NCBI GenBank assembly: GCA_046726435.1
Contig: JBKPAM010000059.1
Location: 1-22,131, forward strand
DNA: 22,131 nt
Source: AC-32 sp046726435
GTDB taxonomy: Bacteria > Actinomycetota > Thermoleophilia > Gaiellales > Gaiellaceae
Direction: 5' to 3'
Part shown: positions 12,692 through 19,165 of the stretch, in pieces
Layout: each line of letters starts with the position of its first letter
Position numbering within the stretch: the first letter of the stretch is position 1
Position numbers and translations under genes: made by a program
The notes under the pieces: generated by a model
The model's database searches: none
Told to the model about the DNA's origin: nothing
What the model saw: the letters and a program-made list of their open reading frames with translations, nothing else

Positions 12692-14100
12692 GCCTTCGCA
12701 CGCAGCTCCTCGGCGCGTTTGCGTACGTGCTGCTGCTGGTCATCGTGGCGCTCGAGGTCCCGCTCGCGCTGAACCTCGCCCGGCGGATCAACGCCGAGGT
12801 GAAGAACGAAGCCGCCGCGCAGGCATTCGTCGTGGCAGGCGGCGCCTCAGGGCGGATGACCGACCGCGGCGAGCTGGCGAGGCTCGTCCGGCGCTCCGGA
12901 CGCGACCTTGGCGCGCGGGTGATCGTCGTCGGGCCGCGACCGGGCGCCAGGCTGCTCGCGGACTCGACGGTGGCCACCGCCCCGCCGGTCTCGTACGCCT
13001 CGCGCCCGGAGATCGGAATCGCGTTGAACGGAGGCCGCGCGCAGGGCGAGCGCCACAGCGACACGCTCGCGCAGGACCTGCTCTACACCGCGGTCCCGGT
13101 GACGAACAAGGGCAAGGTCGTCGGAGCGGTGCGCGTGACCCAGAGCCTTGGAGCAGTTCATTCGAAGATCCGCCGCGGGGTGCTCGCGCTGGTCGCGATC
13201 GGCGCCTTCGCGCTGGTCGTCGGCCTAGCGCTCGCGTGGTTCCTCGCGGACTCGCTCTCCAAGCCTTTGCGGAACCTGGCCGTCACCGCGCGCAGCGTCG
13301 AGGCCGGCGACCTCGAGGCCCGCGCCGAGGTCGCCGGACCGACCGAGCAGAAGGAGGTCTCGACCGCGTTCAACGACATGGCGGAGCGTCTCGGCGTGGT
13401 GCTGGCGGCCCAGCGGGAGTTCGTCGCCAACGCCTCGCACCAGCTGCGCACGCCGCTCACCGGCTTGCGCCTTCGTCTCGAGTCGGTCCGCATGAAGGCC
13501 GACCGCGACACGGATGCGACGGCGGACCTCGAGGCCGCCGAGGAGGAGGTTGCGCGGATGGCGCGGCTGCTGACGTCGCTGTTGACCCTCGCGCGCGAGG
13601 GCGACGAGCCCGGCGCGAGCCATCCGGTGTCGCTGACGCGCGCGGCCGAGCGGGCCTACGAGCGCTGGGCGGCGACCGCCGAGCAGGACGGGCGCGAGCT
13701 CGAGCTCGTCGGCGGCGCCGACGCGACCATCTCGGCCTCGGAGGAAGATCTCGCGATCCTCCTCGACAACCTGATCGAAAACGCCCTCCGCTACTCGCCG
13801 TCGCGCGTGGCCGTCGACTGGGGCCGCGACGGCGTCGATGCCTGGCTCGCGGTCGTCGACGAAGGGCCGGGGCTGTCGCCGGGCGAAGAGACCGCGTTGT
13901 TCGAGCGCTTCGCGCGCGGCACCGCCGGGAGCAGCCGCCCCGGCACCGGCCTCGGGCTTGCGATCGTGGAGACGCTCGCGCGCCGCTGGGGCGGAAGCGC
14001 ATCGCTGTCGAACAGGCTCGAAGGAGGCACCCGCGCGGAGGTGCGCTTCCCGGCCGCGGCTACAGTGGCGCAGGAGTCATGGGTCGAAGCCTCGTCGTAG
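12688..14100 (+). CDS. Membrane sensor histidine kinase (HAMP, HisKA, HATPase)
   Basis: This 470-residue kinase has two membrane segments (about 8-30 and 163-186) that bracket an external sensor domain of roughly 130 residues with no family I recognise. A HAMP linker lies at about 187-240. The HisKA domain carries phospho-acceptor His251 in FVANASHQLRTPLTGL. ATPase motifs are the N-box DNLIENALRYS (360-370), G1 DEGPGLS (391-397) and G2 GTGLGLAIV (419-427). All catalytic motifs are intact. Its ATG overlaps the response-regulator stop, so the two are translationally coupled and form a cognate pair. The signal is unknown. The last 22 nt overlap the start of the next secreted-protein gene. Confidence 0.95.
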   Translation: MSLRTQLLGAFAYVLLLVIVALEVPLALNLARRINAEVKNEAAAQAFVVAGGASGRMTDRGELARLVRRSGRDLGARVIVVGPRPGARLLADSTVATAPPVSYASRPEIGIALNGGRAQGERHSDTLAQDLLYTAVPVTNKGKVVGAVRVTQSLGAVHSKIRRGVLALVAIGAFALVVGLALAWFLADSLSKPLRNLAVTARSVEAGDLEARAEVAGPTEQKEVSTAFNDMAERLGVVLAAQREFVANASHQLRTPLTGLRLRLESVRMKADRDTDATADLEAAEEEVARMARLLTSLLTLAREGDEPGASHPVSLTRAAERAYERWAATAEQDGRELELVGGADATISASEEDLAILLDNLIENALRYSPSRVAVDWGRDGVDAWLAVVDEGPGLSPGEETALFERFARGTAGSSRPGTGLGLAIVETLARRWGGSASLSNRLEGGTRAEVRFPAAATVAQESWVEASS

Positions 14101-14414
14101 CTGTACTCGGCCTTCTGGGCCTGCTCTGCGCGGCCGGGATGGGGTACGCCGCTTACGTCGTCTCGCGCGGCTCGGTCGCCGTACCCGTGACGCGCCTCCA
14201 GCCCCAGCCCCAGCAGCTCACGCCGGCACAGGTGCGGGCGAAGCCCTCGCGGGCGGCGACCGGCCGCGCCACGACCACGCGCGCGACCACAACGCGGGCC
14301 ACTACCTCCGGCCGGACGACCACGGTCGCCGACCACGGTGGGCGGCCCGGCCGCGGCGGCGACGACGATAACTCAGGCCACGGCGGCGGCGGCGGTCACG
14401 GCGGGGACGACTAA
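14079..14414 (+). CDS. Small secreted or membrane-anchored protein with Thr-rich linker and Asp/Gly/His tail
   Basis: This 111-residue protein is of unknown family. Residues 4-28 are hydrophobic (a signal peptide or anchor). A Pro/Gln segment follows (QPQPQQLTPAQ, 41-51), then a Thr/Arg/Ala repeat (TGRATTTRATTTRATTSG, 61-78) and a tail with a DDDNSGHGGGGGHGGDD end (95-111). The start ATG 14079 lies inside the kinase gene (22-nt overlap) with GGAG only 2 nt upstream, so translation is probably coupled to the kinase. Longer versions of this frame are shadows of the kinase. The domain plan and the tail match the secreted protein at 11434-11901, at opposite ends of the same module. Metal binding or wall association is possible but unproven. 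Confidence 0.72.
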   Translation: MGRSLVVAVLGLLGLLCAAGMGYAAYVVSRGSVAVPVTRLQPQPQQLTPAQVRAKPSRAATGRATTTRATTTRATTSGRTTTVADHGGRPGRGGDDDNSGHGGGGGHGGDD

Positions 14415-14580
14415 GAACTCGTTTCGGAATGACGCTTCGCCGCCGAGGTGCGCTGGGCGGTGCGAGGCAAAGACGCAGTGGAGCGCGCGTAGCCGGAGGC
14501 TACGGGCGCTTCCGAGGACGCAGCCTCGCGGCGTCCAGCGCGGCTCGGGGGCTCAAGGCTTCATTTTTGAGACGAGTTCT
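14414..14580. repeat. 167-bp imperfect palindrome between convergent genes
   Basis: The whole gap between the secreted-protein stop and the yceD stop is self-complementary. The outer ends (AGAACTCGTTTC at 14414-14425 and the complement of GAGACGAGTTCT at 14569-14580) match with one mismatch, and pairing continues with small gaps inward. A second level is CGCTGG ... GCGAGGC against its complement near 14525-14540. The centre is a perfect GTAGCC-GGA-GGCTAC hairpin (14489-14503). It overlaps both stop codons. It can act as a bidirectional terminator; its length and structure also suggest a non-autonomous mobile repeat. Confidence 0.65.
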
Positions 14581-15088
14581 AAAGCCGGTCTTTGAGCTCG
14601 GCGAGCGCTGACCAGCGCGAGTCCGGCTCGGGCTCGCCGTGGTCGTGCGGGTCGTCGTTCAGGTTCTTGCCGCAGACCGCGCACAGCCCGGCGCAGTCCG
14701 GGCGGCAGAGGATCTTGTCCGGGAGCTCGAGCGCGACGGCGTCCCTCGCCCACGCCGGCAGGTCGAGCCGCTGGTTCTCGAGGTAGGCGCTGCGCAGCTC
14801 GTCGTCGTCGCCTGGGCTCTCGGCCTGGTACTCGCGCGCCGAGACGGGCACGTCGAGCACGGCGTCGCCGAGGCAGCGGAAGCAAGGCCCGTGCAGACGA
14901 GCGTGGAACTCGAGCTCGAAGACGGTCCCGGTCGAGGCACGCGTGATGGTCAGTTCCGCGGGCACGGTCTGCGGCACCGGCAGGTAGCGCTGGCCGCCGA
15001 GTTCGAACGGCTCGAGCCGAATCTCCCGGAGGTCGCGGAACTGCTCGCCGGAGCGAAGCTTGAGCGTGCGGAGGTCGAGCGTGGTCAT
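14579..15088 (-). CDS. yceD: DUF177/YceD-family protein
   Basis: This is a 169-residue DUF177 protein. The N-terminal half is a beta-rich domain with a Cys pair motif (GPCFRCLGDAV), and the C-terminal part has the typical Cys-containing zinc-binding segment (CRPDCAGLCAVCGKNLNDDPH) followed by DSRWSALAELKDRL. The family is linked genetically to rpmF and to 23S rRNA or ribosome maturation in other bacteria and plants. I choose ATG 15088 over GTG 15097 because a TACCGT hexamer sits exactly 7 nt upstream, fitting a leaderless start. It normally abuts rpmF; here the two are separated by the plus-strand module and the palindrome. Confidence 0.92.
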   Translation of the reverse strand: MTTLDLRTLKLRSGEQFRDLREIRLEPFELGGQRYLPVPQTVPAELTITRASTGTVFELEFHARLHGPCFRCLGDAVLDVPVSAREYQAESPGDDDELRSAYLENQRLDLPAWARDAVALELPDKILCRPDCAGLCAVCGKNLNDDPHDHGEPEPDSRWSALAELKDRL

Positions 15089-15095
15089 TGCGACC

Positions 15096-15101
15096 ACGGT
15101 A
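15096..15101 (-). promoter_or_regulatory. Candidate -10 box for a leaderless yceD transcript
   Basis: TACCGT on the minus strand ends 7 nt before ATG 15088 in the short gap after the nitroreductase gene. No Shine-Dalgarno sequence and no clear -35 box are visible. Confidence 0.35.
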
Positions 15102-15110
15102 GCGAACCCC

Positions 15111-15620
15111 TTAAATGCGGCGAATCAGCTCGTCGAGCGGCTTCCGGTTGGCCTCGGCGCTCCACTCCTCGGCGCTTCGCGACTCGGGGTCGAGCGGCCG
15201 CTTGGGGTAGCCGAAGCTCGGGATGTTCACCGGCAGCCAGCCGTCCTCCAGGCCGAGCGCGGCGGCCGCGGGGCCCGGGTCCGGCATCCCGTTCGGGCAC
15301 GAGACGACGCCGTCGTTCCAGGCGGCCAGGAACATGTTCTGCAGGCAGCGGCCGACGTCGATGGCGGCACCGCCGCCCTCGGTCGCGATCCCGAGGGCGA
15401 AGGCGCACGTGTTGATGTTGTCGGCCATGTACACCGTCTCGGCGACCCGAGCCTTCGCCTCCGCGCTCTCGACGACGACGAACCTCCACGGCTGCCTGTT
15501 GACCGCGCTGCCGGCGAGACGGCCGGCGTCGAGGATGCGCCGCTGCACGTCCGCCGGAACCGGCCGGTCGGCGTAGCTGCGCCAGTCGCGCTTGCTCGCG
15601 ACGGCCAGGTAGGTGTCCAC
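15111..15620 (-). CDS. Nitroreductase-family FMN oxidoreductase
   Basis: This 169-residue protein has the nitroreductase fold: an N-terminal Arg/Ser FMN-contact region (KRDWRSYADRPVPADV), then LAGSAVNRQPWRFVVV, the most typical block of the family, a central DVGRCLQNMFLAAW helix, and a C-terminal PSFGYPKRPLDPESR segment. Family members reduce nitroaromatics, quinones, flavins or enones with NAD(P)H as dimers. It is short for the family (often 190-220 aa). The start is GTG 15620 with GAGGG 7 nt upstream; it lies 10 nt after the SepIVA-like gene and is probably co-transcribed. The physiological substrate cannot be inferred. I know of no functional link to ribosome or division genes. Confidence 0.88.
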   Translation of the reverse strand: MDTYLAVASKRDWRSYADRPVPADVQRRILDAGRLAGSAVNRQPWRFVVVESAEAKARVAETVYMADNINTCAFALGIATEGGGAAIDVGRCLQNMFLAAWNDGVVSCPNGMPDPGPAAAALGLEDGWLPVNIPSFGYPKRPLDPESRSAEEWSAEANRKPLDELIRRI

Positions 15621-15630
15621 GCGCGGCCCT

Positions 15631-16146
15631 CTAGTCGCGCGGGAAGTCGTCGTTCGAGCTCTCGGCGCCCACCGCCGCGACGCCCGCGACGACCGTCTCC
15701 TGCGAGCGCTCGTGGAGCCGCTCGCGCCCGCGCTTGACCGCAGCGAGGAACTTCTCGAGGTTGACCTCGAGCGTCGAGAGGATCGAGTCGGCCCAGTCCT
15801 CCATCTCGAGCCGCGTCTCGCGCGCCTGACGCCGGGCGTCGTCGACGATGTCGCCCGCCTGCCGCTCCGCGAGCTTGACGATCTCGGTCTGCGACGCCTC
15901 GCGCACGGCCTGCTCGCGCGCCTCGCCGAGGATGCGGTCGCATTCCCGCTTCGCCTCGGCCAGCATCTCCTGGCGCTCCTTCACGATCCAGCGCGCCTGT
16001 TTGATCTCCTCCGGGATGGTCGCGCGCATCTGGTCGAGGATGTCGTAGATCTCCTCGCGGTCGATCCGCACCTGGTCGGTCAGCGGGACGGCCTTGGCGT
16101 TGTGCACGAGGTCGTCGAGCTTGTCGATCAAAACGAGTACGTCCAT
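15631..16146 (-). CDS. SepIVA-like (Rv2927c-like) coiled-coil division/elongation protein
   Basis: This 171-residue, mostly helical protein has a conserved N-terminal domain (LIDKLDDLVHNAKAVPLTD, then DREEIYDILDQMRATIPEEI) followed by a long coiled coil (about 50-150) rich in Glu, Arg and Ala. The N-terminal pattern and the location between coaD and DUF177 match the mycobacterial SepIVA locus (Rv2927c/MSMEG_2416), a DivIVA-related protein that organises cell envelope growth. It is shorter than SepIVA (about 245 aa), with a shorter coil. Automatic annotation often calls such proteins F0-ATPase subunit b because of the coil; no membrane segment is present, so that name is wrong here. A TAAACT hexamer 9 nt upstream of the ATG and lack of a Shine-Dalgarno sequence suggest its own promoter. 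Confidence 0.75.
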   Translation of the reverse strand: MDVLVLIDKLDDLVHNAKAVPLTDQVRIDREEIYDILDQMRATIPEEIKQARWIVKERQEMLAEAKRECDRILGEAREQAVREASQTEIVKLAERQAGDIVDDARRQARETRLEMEDWADSILSTLEVNLEKFLAAVKRGRERLHERSQETVVAGVAAVGAESSNDDFPRD

Positions 16147-16155
16147 TGGCCGCGG

Positions 16156-16161
16156 AGTTTA
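16156..16161 (-). promoter_or_regulatory. Candidate -10 box of the SepIVA-like gene
   Basis: TAAACT on the minus strand lies 9 nt before ATG 16146, in the 22-nt gap after the Pro/Glu-repeat gene. The spacing fits a nearly leaderless transcript. No -35 box is evident. Confidence 0.4.
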
Positions 16162-16168
16162 CAGCCCG

Positions 16169-16608
16169 CTACCGACGCCAGAGCCTTCGGAACCACCCGG
16201 TCGGTGCGGGCTCCGGTTCCGGCTTTCGTTCGGGCTCTGCGGCGGGCTCCGGTTCCTGCTCCGCGACTGGCTCCGGTTCGGGCTCACTCTCCGGGACGGG
16301 CTCGGGTTCCGGCTGCGGCGGGGGCTCGGGCGCCGGCTCCACCTTTGCGACGGCCGGCGTCTCGCGAGGCGCGTCGCTGCCGAACACCCAGCGGCGCCCG
16401 CTCGCACGCAGCTCCTCGAGCAGCGCCCCGGCCTCGTCCGGCTCGAGCACGACCTCCTCGTTGCGGGCGAGGCTCGACTCGAGCCGCTCGGCGGCGCCGC
16501 TCCCGGACCCGCGAGCGCGCAGCTTCTGGAGGACGTCGTAAGCCTGGCGGCGCTCGAGGCGAACCTCGCCTCCACCGGCGAGCAGCGCCTCGAGCTCTCT
16601 GCTATCGC

Positions 16609-16612
<4 letters not shown>
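16169..16612 (-). CDS. Unknown protein with Pro/Glu repeat linker and basic aromatic C-terminus
   Basis: This 147-residue protein is of no recognised family. Residues 1-80 form a small helical domain (ELEALLAGGGEVRLERRQAYDVLQKLRARG ... EVVLEPDEAGALLEELRASGRRWVFG). Residues 91-137 are almost all Pro and Glu (PEPEPVPESEPEPEP type), a stiff acidic spacer. The protein ends in GWFRRLWRR, a short basic and aromatic tail that could touch a membrane or a partner. I chose ATG 16612 because it overlaps the coaD stop (ATGA) and has GGAG about 9-11 nt upstream; longer frames run back through coaD. It lies directly before the SepIVA-like gene, so an envelope or division role is a reasonable but weak inference. 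Confidence 0.75.
16202..16342. repeat. Tandem-like Pro/Glu codon repeat
   Basis: On the plus strand, units such as GGCTCCGGTTC and GGCTCGGGTTC recur through this stretch and encode the Pro/Glu-rich spacer of the protein at 16169-16612. Copy number is likely to vary between strains by slippage; that is inference. Confidence 0.6.
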
Positions 16613-17120
<508 letters not shown>

Positions 17121-17124
<4 letters not shown>

Positions 17125-17672
17125 CGGGGCTCGTGCTCGAAGAGGGTCAGGCGCGCGGAGCCGTAGCGGCGACTGGTCCGCTTGGCGAGCGGCGGCAGGT
17201 CGGGCTCCTCGGTCGCAGCGGTCTCGACGAGCAGCAGGCCGCCGGGCGCGAGCGTCTCGGGCAGGTGCCGAATCAGGGCGTTTTGCAGGGAAGAAAACCT
17301 CCGGTAGGGCGGGTCGACCAGCACGAGATCGTAACGCGTGCCCGCGCGGACGTCGGCGCGGAGGGCGGTCAGCGCGTCCTGGCAGAGGACCGTCGCCCGG
17401 TCGAGCCCCAGCTTGTCGAGGTTGCGGTTGATGGTGCGGCAGGCGTCCAGGTCGCTCTCGACGAAGGTGGCGTGTGCGGCTCCCCGGCTCAGCGCCTCGA
17501 GCCCCATCGCCCCGGAGCCGGCGAAGAGGTCGAGCACGGTAGCGTCTTCCGGGAAGCCGGGCCCGATCAGGTTGAACGCGGCCTCGCGGACCCGGTCGCC
17601 GGTCGGACGCGTGTCCGTGCCCTTCGGCGCGAAGATCCGCGCCCCCTTTCGCGAGCCCGCGATGATCCGCAT
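17121..17672 (-). CDS. rsmD: 16S rRNA (guanine(966)-N(2))-methyltransferase RsmD
   Basis: RsmD methylates G966 of 16S rRNA in the assembled 30S subunit using S-adenosylmethionine. The 183-residue protein begins MRIIAGSRKGARIFAPKG, followed by TRPTGDRVREAAFN, the SAM motif VLDLFAGSGAMGLEALSRG, and the catalytic motif DLVLVDPPYRR. All are diagnostic. Length is normal. It starts 3 nt after the HEAT-repeat gene and overlaps coaD by 4 nt, so the three are probably one transcript. Confidence 0.96.
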
Positions 17673-17675
17673 CGC

Positions 17676-18215
17676 CTACCCGGGCTCGGGAAGGGGCGGA
17701 TCCTCTTCGCCGTCGAGGCAGCGCAGCGCCCAATCCGCCTCCTGGCCGACGGTCCACCAGCCTTCGACAGCGCTCTCGTCGTCCCGCATGCGCTCCAACT
17801 GCGGCCGCGACTCCTGCAGGTCGAGAACCCCGGCCGCGAAGGCGCTCCAAAAGCGCACCTCCGGCTCGGGGTCGCGGAGCGCCGAGACGATCGTGACTCG
17901 AATCTCCGCGAGGACCGGCTGGTGCTGTAGGAGGTGCCCGAGAGCCTCGGCGGCATGCGCGCGCACGACCGGGCTCTCGTCCGTGTCGGCGAGCCGGCCC
18001 ACGAGGACATCCGAGACATCCGTCTCACCGCTGAACCCGAGCACGTAGGCAGCGGCAGCGCGGCCGTCGTCCTCACCCTTGCCCTCGAGCAACCGCTCGA
18101 GGCGGCGCAGCGTGCGAGGGTCGTCGACCTGCGACAGCGCCGTCGCGGCCTCCCAGCGCTTCGACTCGTCGTGCGCCGAGAGTGCCTTGACGAGGCGGCG
18201 GTGGCCGAAGCTCAT
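17676..18215 (-). CDS. HEAT-repeat protein
   Basis: This 179-residue helical repeat protein has four or five HEAT-like units: KRWEAATALSQVDDPRTLRRLERLL, GRAAAAYVLGFSGETDVSDVLVGRL, PVVRAHAAEALGHLL, and PEPEVRFWSAFAAGVL. HEAT proteins are scaffolds for protein contacts and sometimes phycobilin lyases; no catalytic motif is visible here. A C-terminal Trp-rich piece (VEGWWTVGQEADWALRCL) follows the repeats. The ATG overlaps the LD-carboxypeptidase stop (ATGA) and the gene ends 3 nt before rsmD. Partner and function are unknown. Confidence 0.85.
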   Translation of the reverse strand: MSFGHRRLVKALSAHDESKRWEAATALSQVDDPRTLRRLERLLEGKGEDDGRAAAAYVLGFSGETDVSDVLVGRLADTDESPVVRAHAAEALGHLLQHQPVLAEIRVTIVSALRDPEPEVRFWSAFAAGVLDLQESRPQLERMRDDESAVEGWWTVGQEADWALRCLDGEEDPPLPEPG

Positions 18216-19165
18216 GCTGCCGCCGTGGCCGGCTCGTCGATCGTCAGCGTCCGCGCGTCTGCGTCGAGCGTGGCTTGAACGCCGAGCGGGATGGTGACCA
18301 TCTCGGCACCGTGCCCGACAGGCAAGCCGTAGAGGACGGGGACACCGAGGCCGCCGAGCCTCGCGTCGAGGACGTCGTCAATCGTCCGCTCGCGCGGCCA
18401 GTCGGGACCGAGGCCCTCTCCCCAATCCGAATAGGGCAGCTCGCCGACGACCACGCCGACGACTGCATCGAGCTTTCCGGCCTGCTGGAGGTGGATGACG
18501 TGCCGCTCCACGAACGTCGGCCCGTAACCCTGGACCTCGAAGAAGAGGATTGCGCCTTCCGTGTCGATCTCCCACGGCGTGCCGATCGTCAAGCTCAGAT
18601 CCGGGAGGCAGCCGCCGACGAGTCGCCCGCTCGCGCGCCCTCCTGCGAGTGCGCGGACGTAAGGCCCCTCCTCGTCGTAGGGCACCGGGCCCGTTCCGTC
18701 CCCCTGGATCATGCGAAGCAACCGTTCCCCCATCAACGGCGGAGCAGGCCGTACACCGACCATAGTCAAGCTCGGCCCGTAGAACGTGACGAGCCCGGCG
18801 TGGCGAGCGAGCGCGAGGTGCAGGTAGGTCACGTCGGACAGACCGACGAACAGCTTCGGCGTCTCGGCGACCCGCGCGTACTCGATCAGCGGCAAGACGT
18901 CGACCGTGCCGTAGCCCCCGCGCGTTGTCTGGATCGCGCCGACCTCAGGATCGGCGAACATCTCGTACAAATCGGCCGCCCGCAGCTCGGGCGGCCCGCC
19001 GAAGTCGCCGCCTCGCTCCTGCGTCGAGCGGCCGAGCTTGACCCGGTAGCCATGCGACTCCCACCACTCGACGCCGCGCTCCACCTGGCCGCGGGTCTCC
19101 GCCGGGGTCGCGACGGTAACGACCCCGATTGTCGCGCCGGGCGAGACTCGCGGTGGCCGGATCAC
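18212..19165 (-). CDS. LD-carboxypeptidase (peptidase S66, LdcA/MccF family)
   Basis: This 317-residue protein is a serine carboxypeptidase of family S66. These enzymes cleave the L,D bond of peptidoglycan tetrapeptides during wall recycling (LdcA) or hydrolyse microcin C-type compounds (MccF). Visible blocks are IGVVTVATPAE at the N-terminus, AIQTTRGGYGTVDVLPLI, the nucleophile Ser in VGLSDVTYLHLAL, FFEVQGYGP with the likely catalytic Glu, and GLPVGHGAEMVTIPLG with the catalytic His. The start GTG 19165 overlaps the recG stop (GTGA); the longer frame running back to 20176 is a recG shadow. No signal peptide is seen, so it is cytoplasmic, in line with muropeptide recycling. Confidence 0.9.
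   Translation of the reverse strand: MIRPPRVSPGATIGVVTVATPAETRGQVERGVEWWESHGYRVKLGRSTQERGGDFGGPPELRAADLYEMFADPEVGAIQTTRGGYGTVDVLPLIEYARVAETPKLFVGLSDVTYLHLALARHAGLVTFYGPSLTMVGVRPAPPLMGERLLRMIQGDGTGPVPYDEEGPYVRALAGGRASGRLVGGCLPDLSLTIGTPWEIDTEGAILFFEVQGYGPTFVERHVIHLQQAGKLDAVVGVVVGELPYSDWGEGLGPDWPRERTIDDVLDARLGGLGVPVLYGLPVGHGAEMVTIPLGVQATLDADARTLTIDEPATAAA

Noticed and set aside
13236..14414. 392-residue plus-strand ORF covering the kinase
   Set aside because: Most of it is an out-of-frame reading of the histidine kinase; only the part from ATG 14079 looks like a protein with a signal or anchor segment.
15631..16146. F0-ATPase subunit b
   Set aside because: The similarity is only coiled coil. 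There is no N-terminal membrane segment and no other ATP synthase genes, and the N-terminal domain and location fit SepIVA-like proteins.
16202..16342. Possible CRISPR-like or intergenic tandem repeat
   Set aside because: The repeated units are Pro/Glu codons within an intact frame, with no spacers.
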